Assembly: GCA_037576195.1 (NCBI GenBank)
Contig: CM075104.1
Location: 20,414,211-20,478,210 of the forward strand
Direction: 5' to 3'
DNA from: Phytoseiulus persimilis
Lineage: Eukaryota; Arthropoda; Arachnida; Mesostigmata; Phytoseiidae
DNA: 64,000 nt
Shown: positions 49,735 through 61,500 of the stretch, in pieces
Layout: every line of letters starts with the position of its first letter
Position numbering within the stretch: the first letter of the stretch is position 1
The notes under the pieces: generated by a model
Databases searched by the model: none
The model's input: only the letters and a program-made list of their open reading frames with translations
Told to the model about the DNA's origin: nothing
Translations under genes and position numbers: made by a program

Positions 49735-49944
49735 ATGATACTCGAGAAGAGCTTCCAGCTCGAAGAATCCTTCGAGATGGAGAACAACAACCTGAACACC
49801 GAGGAACTCACGGCGGACGTTCTGGAGCTGATGATCCAGCTGCAGAGCATCCTCCCCAACAAGACGGACAGCAAACTGGACATCATCGAGAGCGCGATCC
49901 ACTACATCGCAGAACTCAACGCGATGCTCGGCCTCGTGAACTGA
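49735..49944 (+). CDS. Micro-HLH protein without basic region, Id/emc-like (copy 4)
   Basis: Single-exon 69-residue protein, the smallest copy. It starts MILEKSFQ, close to MILQRNPE of copy 5. An acidic/Asn segment (EMENNNLNTEELT) precedes helix 1 (about 28-40, DVLELMIQLQSIL). Pro41 opens the loop (NKTDSK). Helix 2 is 48-65 (LDIIESAIHYIAELNAML), with His for the usual Asp before Tyr. It ends four residues after helix 2. There is no basic region, and it lacks the N-terminal ME(Q/K)LQ motif of copies 1-3, so copies 4 and 5 form a second subgroup. It sits 4 kb after copy 3 in the same orientation. Its 3' UTR contains a relic of another copy (50045-50206), followed by an AATAAA at 50210. Confidence 0.87.
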   Translation: MILEKSFQLEESFEMENNNLNTEELTADVLELMIQLQSILPNKTDSKLDIIESAIHYIAELNAMLGLVN

Positions 49945-50044
49945 AAGTGGCTCTTCAACTTGGAAGTGCGAGCCTCAACTCCGTGTAATCGCCCTGGCGG
50001 GTAGTTGCACCGCATAGCCACCGGTCAGAAGAAAGACTTCTTGA

Positions 50045-50206
50045 TGGTTGGAACCACAGCTTCGGACGGACGTGGGAGCCCGAGCCTCACCCCTCGCCGC
50101 CGTGTTCCGACCGGAGGTCTGCTCAACGAGCATCTCAGGAACAATCGATGATGTTGACGTTTATGAATACGCGTTCGACTATATCGCAGAACTGCTGCGA
50201 GACTGA
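50045..50206 (+). pseudogene. Decayed HLH copy (helix 2 only) in the 3' UTR of copy 4
   Basis: A 53-codon frame without an ATG, opening after a TGA at 50042, ends with VDVYEYAFDYIAELLRD and a stop at 50204-50206. The end aligns with helix 2 of the neighbouring copies (IESAIHYIAELNAML; LQCAIDYIADL). Helix 1 and the loop are not recognisable upstream. The AATAAA used by copy 4 follows four bases after the stop, so the relic appears to have supplied the 3' end for the intact gene. A partial tandem duplication that then decayed explains this best. An internal translation start or readthrough product is possible but unsupported. Confidence 0.6.
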
Positions 50207-50209
50207 GTC

Positions 50210-50215
50210 AATAAA
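50210..50215 (+). terminator. Polyadenylation signal of HLH copy 4
   Basis: AATAAA 266 bases after the stop of copy 4 and directly after the relic's stop codon. Confidence 0.6.
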
Positions 50216-50433
50216 AATCGTCTGAGCTTCGGAAACAGGAACAGCCTCCGTTTTCATTGAGGATCGAGAGATTCCGCCCTTAGAGTTACAGATTCATAGA
50301 GTGTGTCTTGACGTGGGAGATGCCTAGGGAAGGGCAAATGGAACGTATCGGACTGTCGACTCTGGTGTCAATTGAATGCGATTCGCAGCCGAAACACAAC
50401 GTCAACACTCGACCAGAGTGCGGAGAACCGAAC

Positions 50434-50970
50434 TCAGAACGTGCGTTCACGTACATCAGCTCCGATTCCATGCAGTACAAAATAAAGGTGTTCGGGCGCC
50501 GGGAGCTCTTGACACATGCAAACAAATTTCCCGCTTTCGCTTTCGAACAAAAGGCGTCCCACTCGCCGATTGTAGATTCCACAGCTTAACGTTTCAAATG
50601 ACCAGGTGTTGATCTTCGTTAAAAACTAGCCATCTCCATCTGTCTGCCACGGAGATGACTCAAAACGCTTGATCAAGGTGCGATGACTCGGAGTTTTTTC
50701 AACCAAAAACAAGACAAATATTTTTCGGGGACTCACAACGGATCCCCGGCCAGAACAAAGCGGACTCCCGTCCATCCGTTCGGACAGTGCAGTTCGCACT
50801 GAATTGTTGTGCAGCGCGTCAGGAATTCGTCACCTGCCATGGAACGGACTTCGCAAGTCGAACGAGATCGGTTCTGGTCTGCTCTGCAAAATGCGATAAC
50901 AATCCACCATACGAACGACCATTATCACGCCCGGGTTGGTAGCGCACAGCCTGTTCGACGCCAGGCACGC
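50434..50970 (-). CDS. Secreted Cys-rich protein, last three exons
   Basis: Three exons join in phase: 50970-50834, 50798-50737 and 50584-50434 (TGA). Donors are GTGACG and GTGAGT; acceptors are AACAATTCAG and ACGTTAAG. The reading is VRYQPGRDNGRSYGG, then a helical stretch (HFAEQTRTDLVRLAKSVPWQ). After that comes a compact cysteine module with C-x3-C (CELHC), PNGWTG, an F-C-G turn and C-x-C (VCMCQ). Introns are 35 and 152 bases; the 35-base intron is unusually short and is the main doubt. Five cysteines and the Gly-Trp-Thr-Gly turn suggest an extracellular domain. I cannot name the family. Upstream exons are needed; a hydrophobic stretch (GCFLLSVARSISSFGLAV) near 51.1 kb could be a leader. 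Confidence 0.4.
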
Positions 50971-53900
50971 CTCACGGTTCAAACTCCACCGCGGAACAGA
51001 ACACGACTTTGGAGGCATCGCCCTGGAGTCGAAAGGGGTGAACTTCGAAGGTTCTCGCTGGACCGCGAGTCCAAAAGAAGAGATTGATCGGGCAACCGAC
51101 AAGAGGAAACAGCCGACCGCGTTATGAGAACAGTTCATTGTCAACCTGCTCGGAAATTTCCGTACATTACCGCTATCTGCGAGCACGTTGGCTCCGTCAT
51201 GGAGTCAGTGAATATGTTTCTGAGCCGGGGGAAGAGGAACAAGAAACCCGAGTTCGGCTCCACGCGCTGTTCGGCGACTCTGAGGAAAGCTCCTCACGGA
51301 GAACGCGGCGGTCGGTCTCGTCGTCATCCAACCATCTATACGGGCTTCGACTAGTTTCCGGGGGAAAGAGAACGGGATAATATGAGAAACTGCGCTTCAG
51401 TCCGAATCTCGCATACCTGAAGTTCTGGGTTTTTCTGAAAACGTCCCACCACTCCAGTCCTACCCATTTCTTCGCGAGGAACTCGCTGCGGTCACACCTC
51501 TTGCGATCCTCGTTCGGTCCGTTACATGATTCGATGGCGCACAGCTCACCGTCGAATCCGCCGAATCCATCGGCAGCGAATCAGGATACCAGACTCCGCT
51601 GCGGAGGTCTCCTCCAATCGTCCGTCCTGATTGCGTTTGTGTTGAAAACGGCGGGTCTCCCTCGCAACACTTGATTCTTTGCTCACCGCTGTTCCGTTTC
51701 TCCCAAGCCGACACACGAACCCTCCCGATCTACGTTGGTGAACGCTAGTGTGGTGCTCCCCGACTTTGCCATATTTCCAGTAAAAAAGCGATCAAAACAG
51801 CCCCGATATGCCCCAAATATATTCTCAGAACACGAGGCGTATTCAAGACTCTGAGATCGCAGCTAGTGAGTTGAATGGATTCATATCCCAAGAACGAGGT
51901 TCCGAGCTGGAAACTGAAGTGAGGCAATCAACAAGTCTCGCGGGTATACCCGGTCGAATCAGTCGAATGGTCGATGTTGCCACGGAAAACTTATTGAAGT
52001 GAGTGGGATAGACCTTCTCGGTATGAGTTCCCTCGGTTTCTCAGTCATGGGGAGGAAATAGATCTTGAGCGACAATGAGGAATCCAATCTTCAGCCATCA
52101 CCAATATAGGGCTCGAGTGAACGACATCGCCCACGGAACGGGCCGCGGGAAATTCACCGATCAAATTTTTCTGAAAGATGTCGAGGATCATGCTCACATT
52201 ATATCCTCAAGATCAGGAATCGAATCCAATCCGCTCGTGCTCGGAAGAGATCGCTTGTGCTCGCATCGAAATCTGGTATCGATACTTCAGCCGACCTTGA
52301 TAAGGCCGTGGTTTGAACATCATGTAATGCAATAGCTGAATAATGCTGCCCTCATCCCAATTTGCATACGCCGAAAAACTGCTTGTGTATCGTAGTTGAA
52401 TCGGTGCACGCCCATGAAGAGCAGTTTCATTCGATCGAGGGGCTGAAAGAGTTGAGAGGGGAATGTTGGCGCAAACTTGAGTTCTCATCAATTCAAGCGC
52501 TTATGAATCTCGCTCCACGCCGATTCTCCTCAGAGACGTTTCATTGCACGGATTGAGGACGACTGGATTCGTGACATTTACTTGCGGTCCAACTTGGTGG
52601 TATTCTTGCTCCCACAGTGATTTCTTGAACCGATTCCCAGGTCGAGACTAACATTCCATAACAATAGTCGTAATTTCATAGCAATCGATTATTCCAACCT
52701 CAAATATCTCAACTTCCGATTATTTCGACTTTCCTCCGCATCGATTAGCCAATATAATCCAGGTTGTACTACATATACCGAAATAGAGCTCATTTTCCCC
52801 TGACTCAAAAGCTCTTGTCCCTCGAAGGTTAGCCAAACTCCATGGAGTCCGCCGTTTCTGGGTGTCTCCATTGATACCAAATAATTGGTGTCCACCACTC
52901 CATGAAGGCTGGCTTCCTATCAGTGAGTTTTCCCATAAGAGTCGGACTCCGCCGGTCGCCAGGGTGCAACTTGCCCGTCGAAAATTGCCATTCGTGTTGA
53001 TTTCCAAACAGACTCGTTTCGCATAACTTGCGGGACCAGCTAGACGGTATTGCCAGCAAGATTAGCTGACGACTTCGCGAAACTAGTTCATAGGCGCGTG
53101 GAACTGTCTTGATGATCGCGCGTCTTTCCTGAAAAACGCCAATTCTATCTGATGACTGGAGTGAGAGCAGCAGCGGCGAAAAATAGTCTCCCGAAGAACC
53201 GCTATTCCGTTCCATGTCACCGAGTGACCCGTTTCATCGATAGAACACCACACAGAGCCGTGACTGACCTCCACCCGTAACGGACGCGCGAAACGTTCGC
53301 AATTCTGAGTCGGAAATCTTCGATACAAAGGCCATCTACGGCCACGGTCAGGATTCGTTTTCTAGGTTCGAATCTAATCGCTCAGAGTTTGGTGTCACGA
53401 CTCAGGGTGCTTTTGTACCACCCCAGAGACTTCACCCTGAGTGGAAGTAGTCGTGGGACATCATCATGTATGTACATACAGACAAGCATGCACTCCTGGG
53501 TGCATTCATACACTTTCCATACATAGTTTCAGAGTCAGCCACACAGACACATGCGATACCATGACTCAATGCCTGACCAAGTGGTCGTTCGCTCTGAGCA
53601 GGCACAGGTGTTTCGGCAAGGCAGGTGTGGACGACCAGGACAAACCCGGTGGGAACTGTTGGGACACGACTCTCAAGAACATATCTTAACTCCATCTGCT
53701 TGCCGCCAGAAGGCATCGGTCGCGAAAAATCGACCGACCGGCCGACCGACCAGCTATCCATTCGTTCGCTTCAAAAACACTGGAATGCTGCTAGGCGCAG
53801 ACTAACTACGAAGACTAGAAGATTTCGGAGCGACCCCACAACCTCCGCCTGAATTGCGCAACCGAGCCATCTGACACTCCTGACTTTCGATGCGCCAAAC

Positions 53901-54282
53901 TGAATGCATTGACTCTCGTCTCGGGGGCCGATTCGAACTGGGAACTGGAGCTAGCAACGTGGAGCTCGATTGAGCACCGTGTTCGAGATGCTAGAGACGC
54001 CACGAGTGTCAGTTGTCGATCGAGTTTACTGCCCTATCAGCTAACAGGGTTTTCAGGTCGGAGACTGCCTTGGGTGTCGCTGCTCGGAGAGCCTTCTTCC
54101 CACCCTTGACGCTTAACTCCGGCAGCTAACGTTTATTCTTCTCAGGCTTCTGAACATCTTCACATGCATCGAGCGAGTAGCCATCCATCCATCCATCTGT
54201 TCGGCTTTCTCTCCGCTTCTCCTTCCGAATGTCTGCCGTTGCTTCTTTCTCGCTACTCGCACCTGCACCACAGAAGAGCAGA

Positions 54283-55070
54283 TATAAAACTCAGCTGCAA
54301 CTTCCGACTTCGAACTCCAAGACGAGATAGGCCAGCTTATCCAGCTCCTTCAGCTGTCCGTCGTAATGTGAATGCATCAGTCAGCTCGTTCATGTCGCTA
54401 ATAGTTTGTCGGAGCCGCGGCTCCGGAACCGGACTCCAAGCGAACGCTCGTGTCCCTCCCCGATTCCAGTCCGTGTTTTGCACTCTGGCGATGCGGAAAC
54501 CCCGATGGAAATGTTCAGCGGCCCGCTCCTCGAAAGAGAATCGAAATCATGCAGACGGACTCTCTCGAAGAATCGACAGCGCAATGCGCAGTCGTGCTCC
54601 TGGCGTACATCATCAGGCGACAGTGCAGCCATGAAGTTATTGTTGGTGCTCTTTAGCTGCTGCAGAGCACCCATCGAAGCGAGTGAATTGAGCCGACCAG
54701 CCACAGACCGTCAGTCAGGCTACTAGTTCGTCACAGAGCTGCAGCCATCTGGATGAGCTGCCGCGATCGAAAGCAGACCAGGAACAACCAGATGGGCCCT
54801 GGCTCAAGTTCTGTACTTCGGAGCTGCAGCACAACCGAGCAGCCAACCTGGTTTCGATGGCGGAAGCGGTGTGAGGCGATCTCCCAGATGGAGGACAGGG
54901 AACCGGAAGGACACCGGAAGCAGCACTGTACTCCTTCGTTGGCTCCCACACACATCTAACTGTACTCACAGCCACACAAGGACGCGAGCTGCCAACTCAA
55001 GGCTGTAAAATAATTGAACAACTTAGCTTATCGCTCAATAATCCTTCCTCTGTGATTCTGGAGCAATAAA
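54283..55070 (+). other. TATA-to-polyA transcription unit with no recognised protein
   Basis: TATAAAA (54283-54289) is flanked by CACCTG (54260-54265) and CAGCTG (54292-54297) E-boxes. The first AATAAA downstream is at 55065. The spacing resembles HLH copy 3 (TATA to AATAAA about 0.7-0.8 kb) and it has the same orientation. No frame shows the HLH pattern. The nearest is a 35-codon frame from 54550 containing AQCAV and AYI, which I do not accept as a helix 2. Possibly a decayed family member or a non-coding transcript. Confidence 0.25.
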
Positions 55071-55469
55071 ATCATCAGACCGTCGAGCGTGGATCGCTTT
55101 CTGTGAGAATCCGCCGCCGCGAAGGCTCTCGTGTCGTGACCCGACTCGCGGGATTCGGTGCTGCCCGAACAGTTGGAAGTTCTAGAAGGGAGGTGCGAAA
55201 GTGACATGTGCAACAGGAATGCCCGGACTGAGGTTTCTCGATGTTTATTTGAGTTTAGGTCTGTCCGTTGAAATTCCCAGGACGTTGTAGAGGGACACCT
55301 GCTCCAGATGAGCGGCCAGCTGACGTTCGTCTGCTTCTCCTAGCTGAGAGTTTCGAGCGAACACAGGTACCCACAGAAAGACGTCCGTACAACAAAGAAC
55401 ATACACATGTAGACAGATGTTGAACGGTCTTATTAATAGAATGGACTGGCGACGAAATGAGCCGAAGTT

Positions 55470-55916
55470 TCACACGACGTACTGCAGTTCGAACGGAAGG
55501 AGAATGCGGTTGGAGGTAGCAGTCGGATGTGTGGGCCATCGTGGACTCTTCTTCCAGCCTGTCGGTTCGATATCGTCGATCAGCTTGACGCTCTTGGAGG
55601 GCTGGAATCGATTTCTATCCCGAATCACACTTCCGTCGAATTCGAGCGGAGTATCGCCCGCGGTTGCAGAGACAGTCGTATACAGTCTCAGAGCGATGTC
55701 TCTGATTGGGAATGAAAAATTCCAATGTCTAGGTAGACTGTCGAACGACAGATATACCTCGAGCATGAGTTGCTGATCCCTTTTCTCAGATTCTCCCGAT
55801 GCCGCGTTCGGAACAAGAGAGAACACAATTTGAGAATGTTGAATGCTTGGCTCGTGAGGTGTGTTGCAAGAACGGGCTCCACTCTCGCACGACCCAGGTG
55901 CATCGAGATGAAATAT
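55470..55916 (-). CDS. Long open exon of an unknown gene
   Basis: A 148-codon open stretch ends at TGA 55470-55472. The 3' two-thirds is convincingly protein-like: LMLEVYLSFDSLPRHWNF, IALRLYTTVSA, KLIDDIEPTGWKKSPRW and RILLPFELQYVV, alternating strands around a conserved-looking Gly-Trp. The strand/Gly-Trp pattern faintly recalls TGF-beta-family propeptides, but no cysteine-rich mature domain follows and GTGTGA at the end could be a donor rather than a stop. The upstream splice site is uncertain (candidate acceptors near 55880). Treat as one exon of unknown function. Confidence 0.35.
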   Translation of the reverse strand: MFHLDAPGSCESGARSCNTPHEPSIQHSQIVFSLVPNAASGESEKRDQQLMLEVYLSFDSLPRHWNFSFPIRDIALRLYTTVSATAGDTPLEFDGSVIRDRNRFQPSKSVKLIDDIEPTGWKKSPRWPTHPTATSNRILLPFELQYVV

Positions 55917-56102
55917 TCAGCAGCAGAAACAGACGGGGATCCTGTGTGGGAGACAGAATTTGGCCTTGGTAACCACATTGTTATAGAGAAGATTGTAAAC
56001 CCAGGAGTGTGAGGCTTGCTTCGTTTCCGATGCTCCGCATGCCGCGATCAGCTGTAGTCAGAGCGGAAGCAACCCTCGATCAGTTAGTCAATCGGACGCG
56101 AG

Positions 56103-56219
56103 ATGATTTCGATCTCCGAAATGGATTCCTTGGTCTTGCCCGAACACGTTCAGCACATCGACCTCATGTGGCGAAATAGCGCAGAACTGCTGATATCGTT
56201 GATTATTGTGGTTGATTGA
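56103..56219 (+). pseudogene. Possible second decayed HLH copy
   Basis: A 38-codon frame beginning MISISEMDSLVLPEH and ending NSAELLISLIIVVD. The last part matches the 50.19 kb relic over 18 bases with two differences. The Met-Ile start, Leu-Pro and AELL spacing echo copies 4 and 5. The leader contains CAGTTAGT, as does that of copy 2 (33938-33945). Helix 1 is missing and the match is short, so chance is a real alternative. Confidence 0.25.
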
Positions 56220-57732
56220 AGATCATTCGCGAATTAGAAGAAGAGTGGCACCAAGAGCTGTTTGGTAGGCGAAGCAAGACCACCGCGAGCGAGAGGGTCG
56301 CTGCTGGCGTCAATGATGTGCCTACAGAATCGAGCCGAGTCAAAGGTTGGTCTGCCTCAATGAGCAGCAGCAGTACTACGAGCACATCAGCAGCAACGGG
56401 TCTTCTTCTTTTTCCACCGTCGCTCCAGTGTAAACCATATGTTCATTCTACTGCGGGGAAGCGAGCGACAGACCTAGCAACTCAAAGCTGCGCACAACCC
56501 TTGGTCGGACGCTGGCTCACTTTGGTCTCATCTGTTCGGAAGTCCCTTAAGGCCGCGGCAGCATCAGCAGCTGTGCAGGCGGCAGGCAGGCACACCAACA
56601 CCGGACAGAAATAGTCCGGTCCCCACAGAGAGCAGAGTAGGGGACCGAGCGATCGACAGAGAATCCGGACCAGACGTAGCATTCATGTAACGGCCATCGA
56701 CCGAACCATCAGAGTGATGTCTGTTAAACGCCGATGCTATCTCCGTCTCATGTCCCGATAAATGAAAGCATTCGTGCCTTCGATTCGAGCTTGACAGGCT
56801 GTGGGTTGCCAAGCCCACTGCCGGAGGACAAGACGATAGGGTCCGAGAAACTTCGATCCGAGTCGAAACGTCTACGCACAATCTCAAGATGACACGCTTC
56901 GCGCAGAGTTCGGCTCGGCTCACGTCTAGACCAACCAGTTTTTGATTTGCGGAGATGACACACTCTCGAGATGGATGTCTTGCGAACATCGAGCAACATA
57001 GGTACGCAGCTCAGAAGGATCGCGTTTGTCCGTCTCGATGGAGCTTTCCTCCGATGCAAAGATGGTTCTCATACTTCAACATGTTCTATATAGTATGCGT
57101 ATGAGCATAAAAGTTTCCACTGGGCAAAAGTGTTTCGAGCAGTGAGCCCGCGCTAAGTAGTCGCAGCCGCGGACGTTGCTCAAGGTGTTGGCATTCAGCG
57201 ATGCGTGAAGCTTCTTCTCCTTCGCCTCCGTTGCCTCCACGTCGGTCTCTCCTTACGCTCGTTGCACTCGCCCTGCTCCTGGCCGAGTCAAGCTGTCGCT
57301 GCCCGCCGCCCCTGGCGACGATCCCCCCGTAGAACTGTAGCAGCCGCCGCCTAATATGAGCAACGTTCCTTACCACCAACACGGCGGCCGCCTGCCGCCA
57401 TCAGCCGCGGCTGCCGTGGCAGTAGCAAATCGAATTTAATGTTTCTGGATGGATGGCCAGGCGACTTGCAACTTGCTGAGGGGAACGAAAACCGCGTCGC
57501 GATGGAATAACTCGAGCTCAGGAACAAGCATCACGACTGTGAGGAATGGCATTGGAGGACAAGAACCGTTTGAACCAACGGCTGCCAAATTAGCGGAGGA
57601 ACAGCTGAGGAGAAGCATTCCCTGCTTGCAGAGATCGTTCTGTTAGGCGTGGGCTGCGGTCCAACAGCCGCTGCATTCGTGCCGACCCAATCTGTGTTCG
57701 AGGTTCCGGAGTTTCGTCGAGGGTCGGGGAGG

Positions 57733-57879
57733 ATGGCGGGGTCTGATCTGACTTACGACGATGTCTATCTGGGGACACAGCTGATGAACTCGAAATCAAA
57801 ACCAGATCGGAAGTTCGCGATCAGCGAGAGTGCGATGCGCCTCGTATACACTCTGAGGGAGCGCGCCCTCGACCAATGG
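57733..57879 (+). CDS. Candidate first exon
   Basis: ATG at 57733 opens 49 codons (MAGSDLTYDDVYLGTQLMNS and on, with VYTLRERALDQW at the end) to a TGG|GTCAGT donor. Composition is protein-like. The next exon is not established. If unspliced, the frame ends eight codons later. Confidence 0.25.
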
Positions 57880-58448
57880 GTCAGTCAACGACCCCGCGAC
57901 CGTTAGAAGGTCTGCTGGATGACCACAAACTACTCAATAATCGAGCTGTGACAGAGGAGACTCAGTTTCGGGGACGCAGTCTATACCTGCCTCTATCTTC
58001 CGGTTGCTGAACCGATCGTGAGTTCGATCTGCATTTGGATTTGGCCGAAAATCTGGGTCTTGAAAGTTTCGAAATCCCGACTCGATTATAAGTCTCATCA
58101 AAGATTCCCGAGAATGACGATTCGTCTCGTCGTGAACTGAGTGGTGAATTTTCCTGATCATCCTCGTTCGGAAAGCCGCCTCCGTTTCGGATCGCGAATT
58201 CCTTGACCGTTCGATTGAGTGGGAAGTACTGCAGCTCCCGACGAACGGAACGTATCCCAACTCCGCACGACTCGAGGAGAAATCTGGAGGATGCGGTCGT
58301 TCGATCGCAACACTTCATGCCGCCTCATGTTTCTGAGCCGGCTTCCATCCTCGGAGCCTCATTCGAAGTATACCATGCCTAAATAATGATTCGAAATGGA
58401 GGGCTTTGATTGAGATTTCACCCCATTTCTTTTTCTTTTTATTTCCAG

Positions 58449-58585
58449 CTCATGCCTCCAGGGGCGACACACATTTCCATGTGGATGGGAGCTTGAGCGC
58501 TGAGCTCGTGCAGACTATTCGGCTCGTTCTCGGTGCCCTGACTTCGAGAGCGGCTTTTGTCCTCTCCGGCGAAAGCCCGAGATAA
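58449..58585 (+). CDS. Candidate terminal exon behind a strong 3' splice site
   Basis: An excellent polypyrimidine tract and acceptor (TTTCTTTTTATTTCCAG, ending 58448) precedes a frame reading HASRGDTHFHVDGSLSAELV, then TIRLVLGALTSRAAFVL, with TAA at 58583-58585. The opposite strand is also open, so strand is not certain. Confidence 0.25.
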
Positions 58586-61500
58586 TCGATCCGAGGTAGA
58601 GCTCTCCTTCCTGGCTTCCGTCGCCCCTCGAGACTACACGGTATCAAACCCGAGTCCGAAGCGCTAGTCGATCGCAGTAGCGCAGTAAATCCAGAGCAGA
58701 TGGAAGTTTCGCGTATCCATGTGCGAAGTCGTTGTCTCCACAGCATTTTCGATCTAGATCATCCGGTTTGCGCCATGGCGGAACTTCCCGACGTCGATCG
58801 TGGACGTCAAGTACATGCGGCAGAAGGGACGTTCCGGTACCTTGCGGGCAAGCTTCAGCACGCCTGTGGCGGGTTCTTGCCCCTTGGAGCCATCACGGAG
58901 CCGAGTCAGATCCCGAGCTCTCGAACGTTGCTGAAAATTGAGAAGGTGCTCTTTCGGGAAAACTAACCGCAGCGAAGCCTGGCTCGATTCAGTGAGCTCT
59001 GCACTACTGTATCCGCCTTGCTTTCCGCATGCTCCAGAAGCGATCCGATCAGAAATGATTTCAGGTGTCACAGAATTGAACACGCTGCTTTGAGATCGCC
59101 TCGGAGCAGAGACCACATTTCCTCGGGATTTGGAGGATTTGTCCAGAACCAAGTTTCGGAATCAGGATGTCCGTTCGAAGACCAAGAGACTCTGATATTC
59201 GAAGAGTTTCTGGCAATGCACAGAGCTTCTCGGTAGAGCACCCTCAATGATCAAACGCAACACACTACGTGAGATTCTCCGATATTCAGGTAATCGCGTT
59301 CCTTACGGATCGGGGATGACGTATCGAGCTGGCGACTGAGGTTTCGGGAGCATCGGAGGTCTTGTTGCGGCGAATTTCAGTGGAGGTCCGGGGTAGAACA
59401 ATGAAGCGGATGGTGTTTCGATACCGTCCGGGCTTCCATCGGAATATAAGTACAAACATACACCCTGAGAAATTATTCAATAAAACAAATGAATCACTGC
59501 ATTTCAAATACGTGCTTCACGAAAAGGAAGAGTCAGACAGATTTCATTGAGACGTGTGCGGTTTATCGTAGTTATCGGGAGCACCGTTCTGTGGAGCGAG
59601 AGTCAAGGAACTCGTCGGGAATCATTGAGAAGGGATTTGAGGGTGACGCATGGTGTGAAATCAGTGGTGTGATCCGGCCTCGATCGAAAGGCTTCTCTAG
59701 TCCGTGTTGCAGGAATCGGAAGCGGTTTCGCCTCCGATACTGGATGCAGAAACCCATGACGCGATGGCTTGCACCGCCGACAAAAACTGCGAAATACGGG
59801 CAACAGTCTCGGTGCGGCAGCAGCGCATGCGGCAAACTGGGTCGCAAGCTCTCAGGCCGACTCTCACGCTCTGTATCCCCCTTCCCGGGACGGCGACGCA
59901 GCGATACGCAAATCTGCACTCGGATACAGACCGACCTAGTCCCGGAGCTCGTCGATAGTCGAACCAAACCACCCTCCAACGCAATGGTTCCTGAGGTTGT
60001 TTCGCGGCTCACAGCGTGCCGTGCATAGTTGAAGCAAGTTCCAGACGGTTAGCACTGAGTCAAGCGGTACGATTCCGCCATCCGCAATCGGCCCCTGCAT
60101 CCGAATTCTTCATGGCGTAGCTTCTTGAAGCCCTCCATTGTCTTGAAGTTTGGAGAACTGATAGTTTACGAATCGAAGGGTTTCTGTGCTGTGTCAGCTC
60201 ATGTAATTCTGATCATAATTACTCGCGTGGTCATACTCATTTGTTAAATTGCTTGAGACATATGGTCGATTTTGGAGTTTACTGACATTAGACGTTTTGA
60301 GAACTGTCCACAGCGCATCGTGTATGTCGAGCACCACCAGCTGGCTGTATGTTCAGCTCTAATAAACTAATAGTGGAAGCTGATCAGAAAGACCACTGAG
60401 TCATGACAACAATGGTCGCACGCGGTCACTACCCACCGGTCTGGCTGGCTGCATGTCCGTCTCTGAACCGACAGAGCGGCCGGCCAGCCGGCCACCCGAC
60501 CAGCCAGCAGACCTACCAACTGGAGACCAGGTGCTAAAGAGGGCTTCCCTCATCCAAACCACATGTATGACAAAACCTGCGTTCTCATGATTAAAACGAT
60601 CGCTCCCCAAATCGCAATCAAGTCAAGTACCAACGACCCATTCAGCTGAAGATCAGTCTCAGAACTGGGAGCTTCAGGAGCAATCGAAAAAACAGGACCT
60701 GGAGGAGTGAGGAGACCGGCAGAAAACAAAAAAGAAAACCAGCGACTCCTAATGACATGAAAAGCGTGAGAAATTATCAGATGTTTGTCATCTGGCGTTC
60801 CTTCCTATCGTGGACGGCAGCCTGCTCCAAGATTTATTGAGGGTAGCGAAAAAACGAGGAACGTTCTGCTTCAGGTTCGACAACCCTTCGTCGACCGTCT
60901 GCATTGTACCTTTGCGCGAACGTATACGAGCCGGTCCGGACATAAACTCGCGCTTGGTGGCTGGTCCTTCAGTTCACAGGTCCATGCCTCCTCATTTAAC
61001 TGCCTTCGGTCTTCTGCTCTTTTTTCAGGCAATTTAATCAACATCTGCTTTCGCTGATTCCAGCTGTCCTTTGGCAACAACAACTGTTGTTGTCGGCGGT
61101 GTTTACCATGCCTGCTGCTGCTCCATGGAGGTTTGTTTTGCTTGCCCGTCAGCTAGCCAGCCTGTCGGCCTGGCGGTCGCTCGGCGAAGGCTCGCTACCG
61201 TTTTTGGTCTCCTCGCCACGTTTTCCTTTCGATCCGTCGTAGCTTCCCGAGCGAGCTCCTGACCAAGAACGCTCACCAACTGGACCCTGGTTGCCATATG
61301 TAGCCCCTTCTGTCGTTGCTCATACGGTCGTTGGCGCCGAGCGCACCACCGCTGCCGTCGCCATTGGTAAGAGCTGTGTTTCTGTGGAGAACTTCTGTAT
61401 CCAATTTCGGTATCGATGCCTCGGTTCCCTCTATCTCCCCTAAAGGGGCGAAACAGCCACAGCGAGCAGTCATTCAGAGGTTCGGTGCCAGCCCCCATCT

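Noticed and set aside
50308..50589. 93-codon plus and 98-codon minus frames over the same bases
   Set aside because: A third reading (minus, exon 50584-50434) fits splice phase and a cysteine pattern; the other two are shadows.
54550..54656. Frame with AQCAV...AYI resembling HLH helix 2
   Set aside because: Spacing between the Cys-Ala and Tyr-Ile is wrong by three residues and there is no helix 1.
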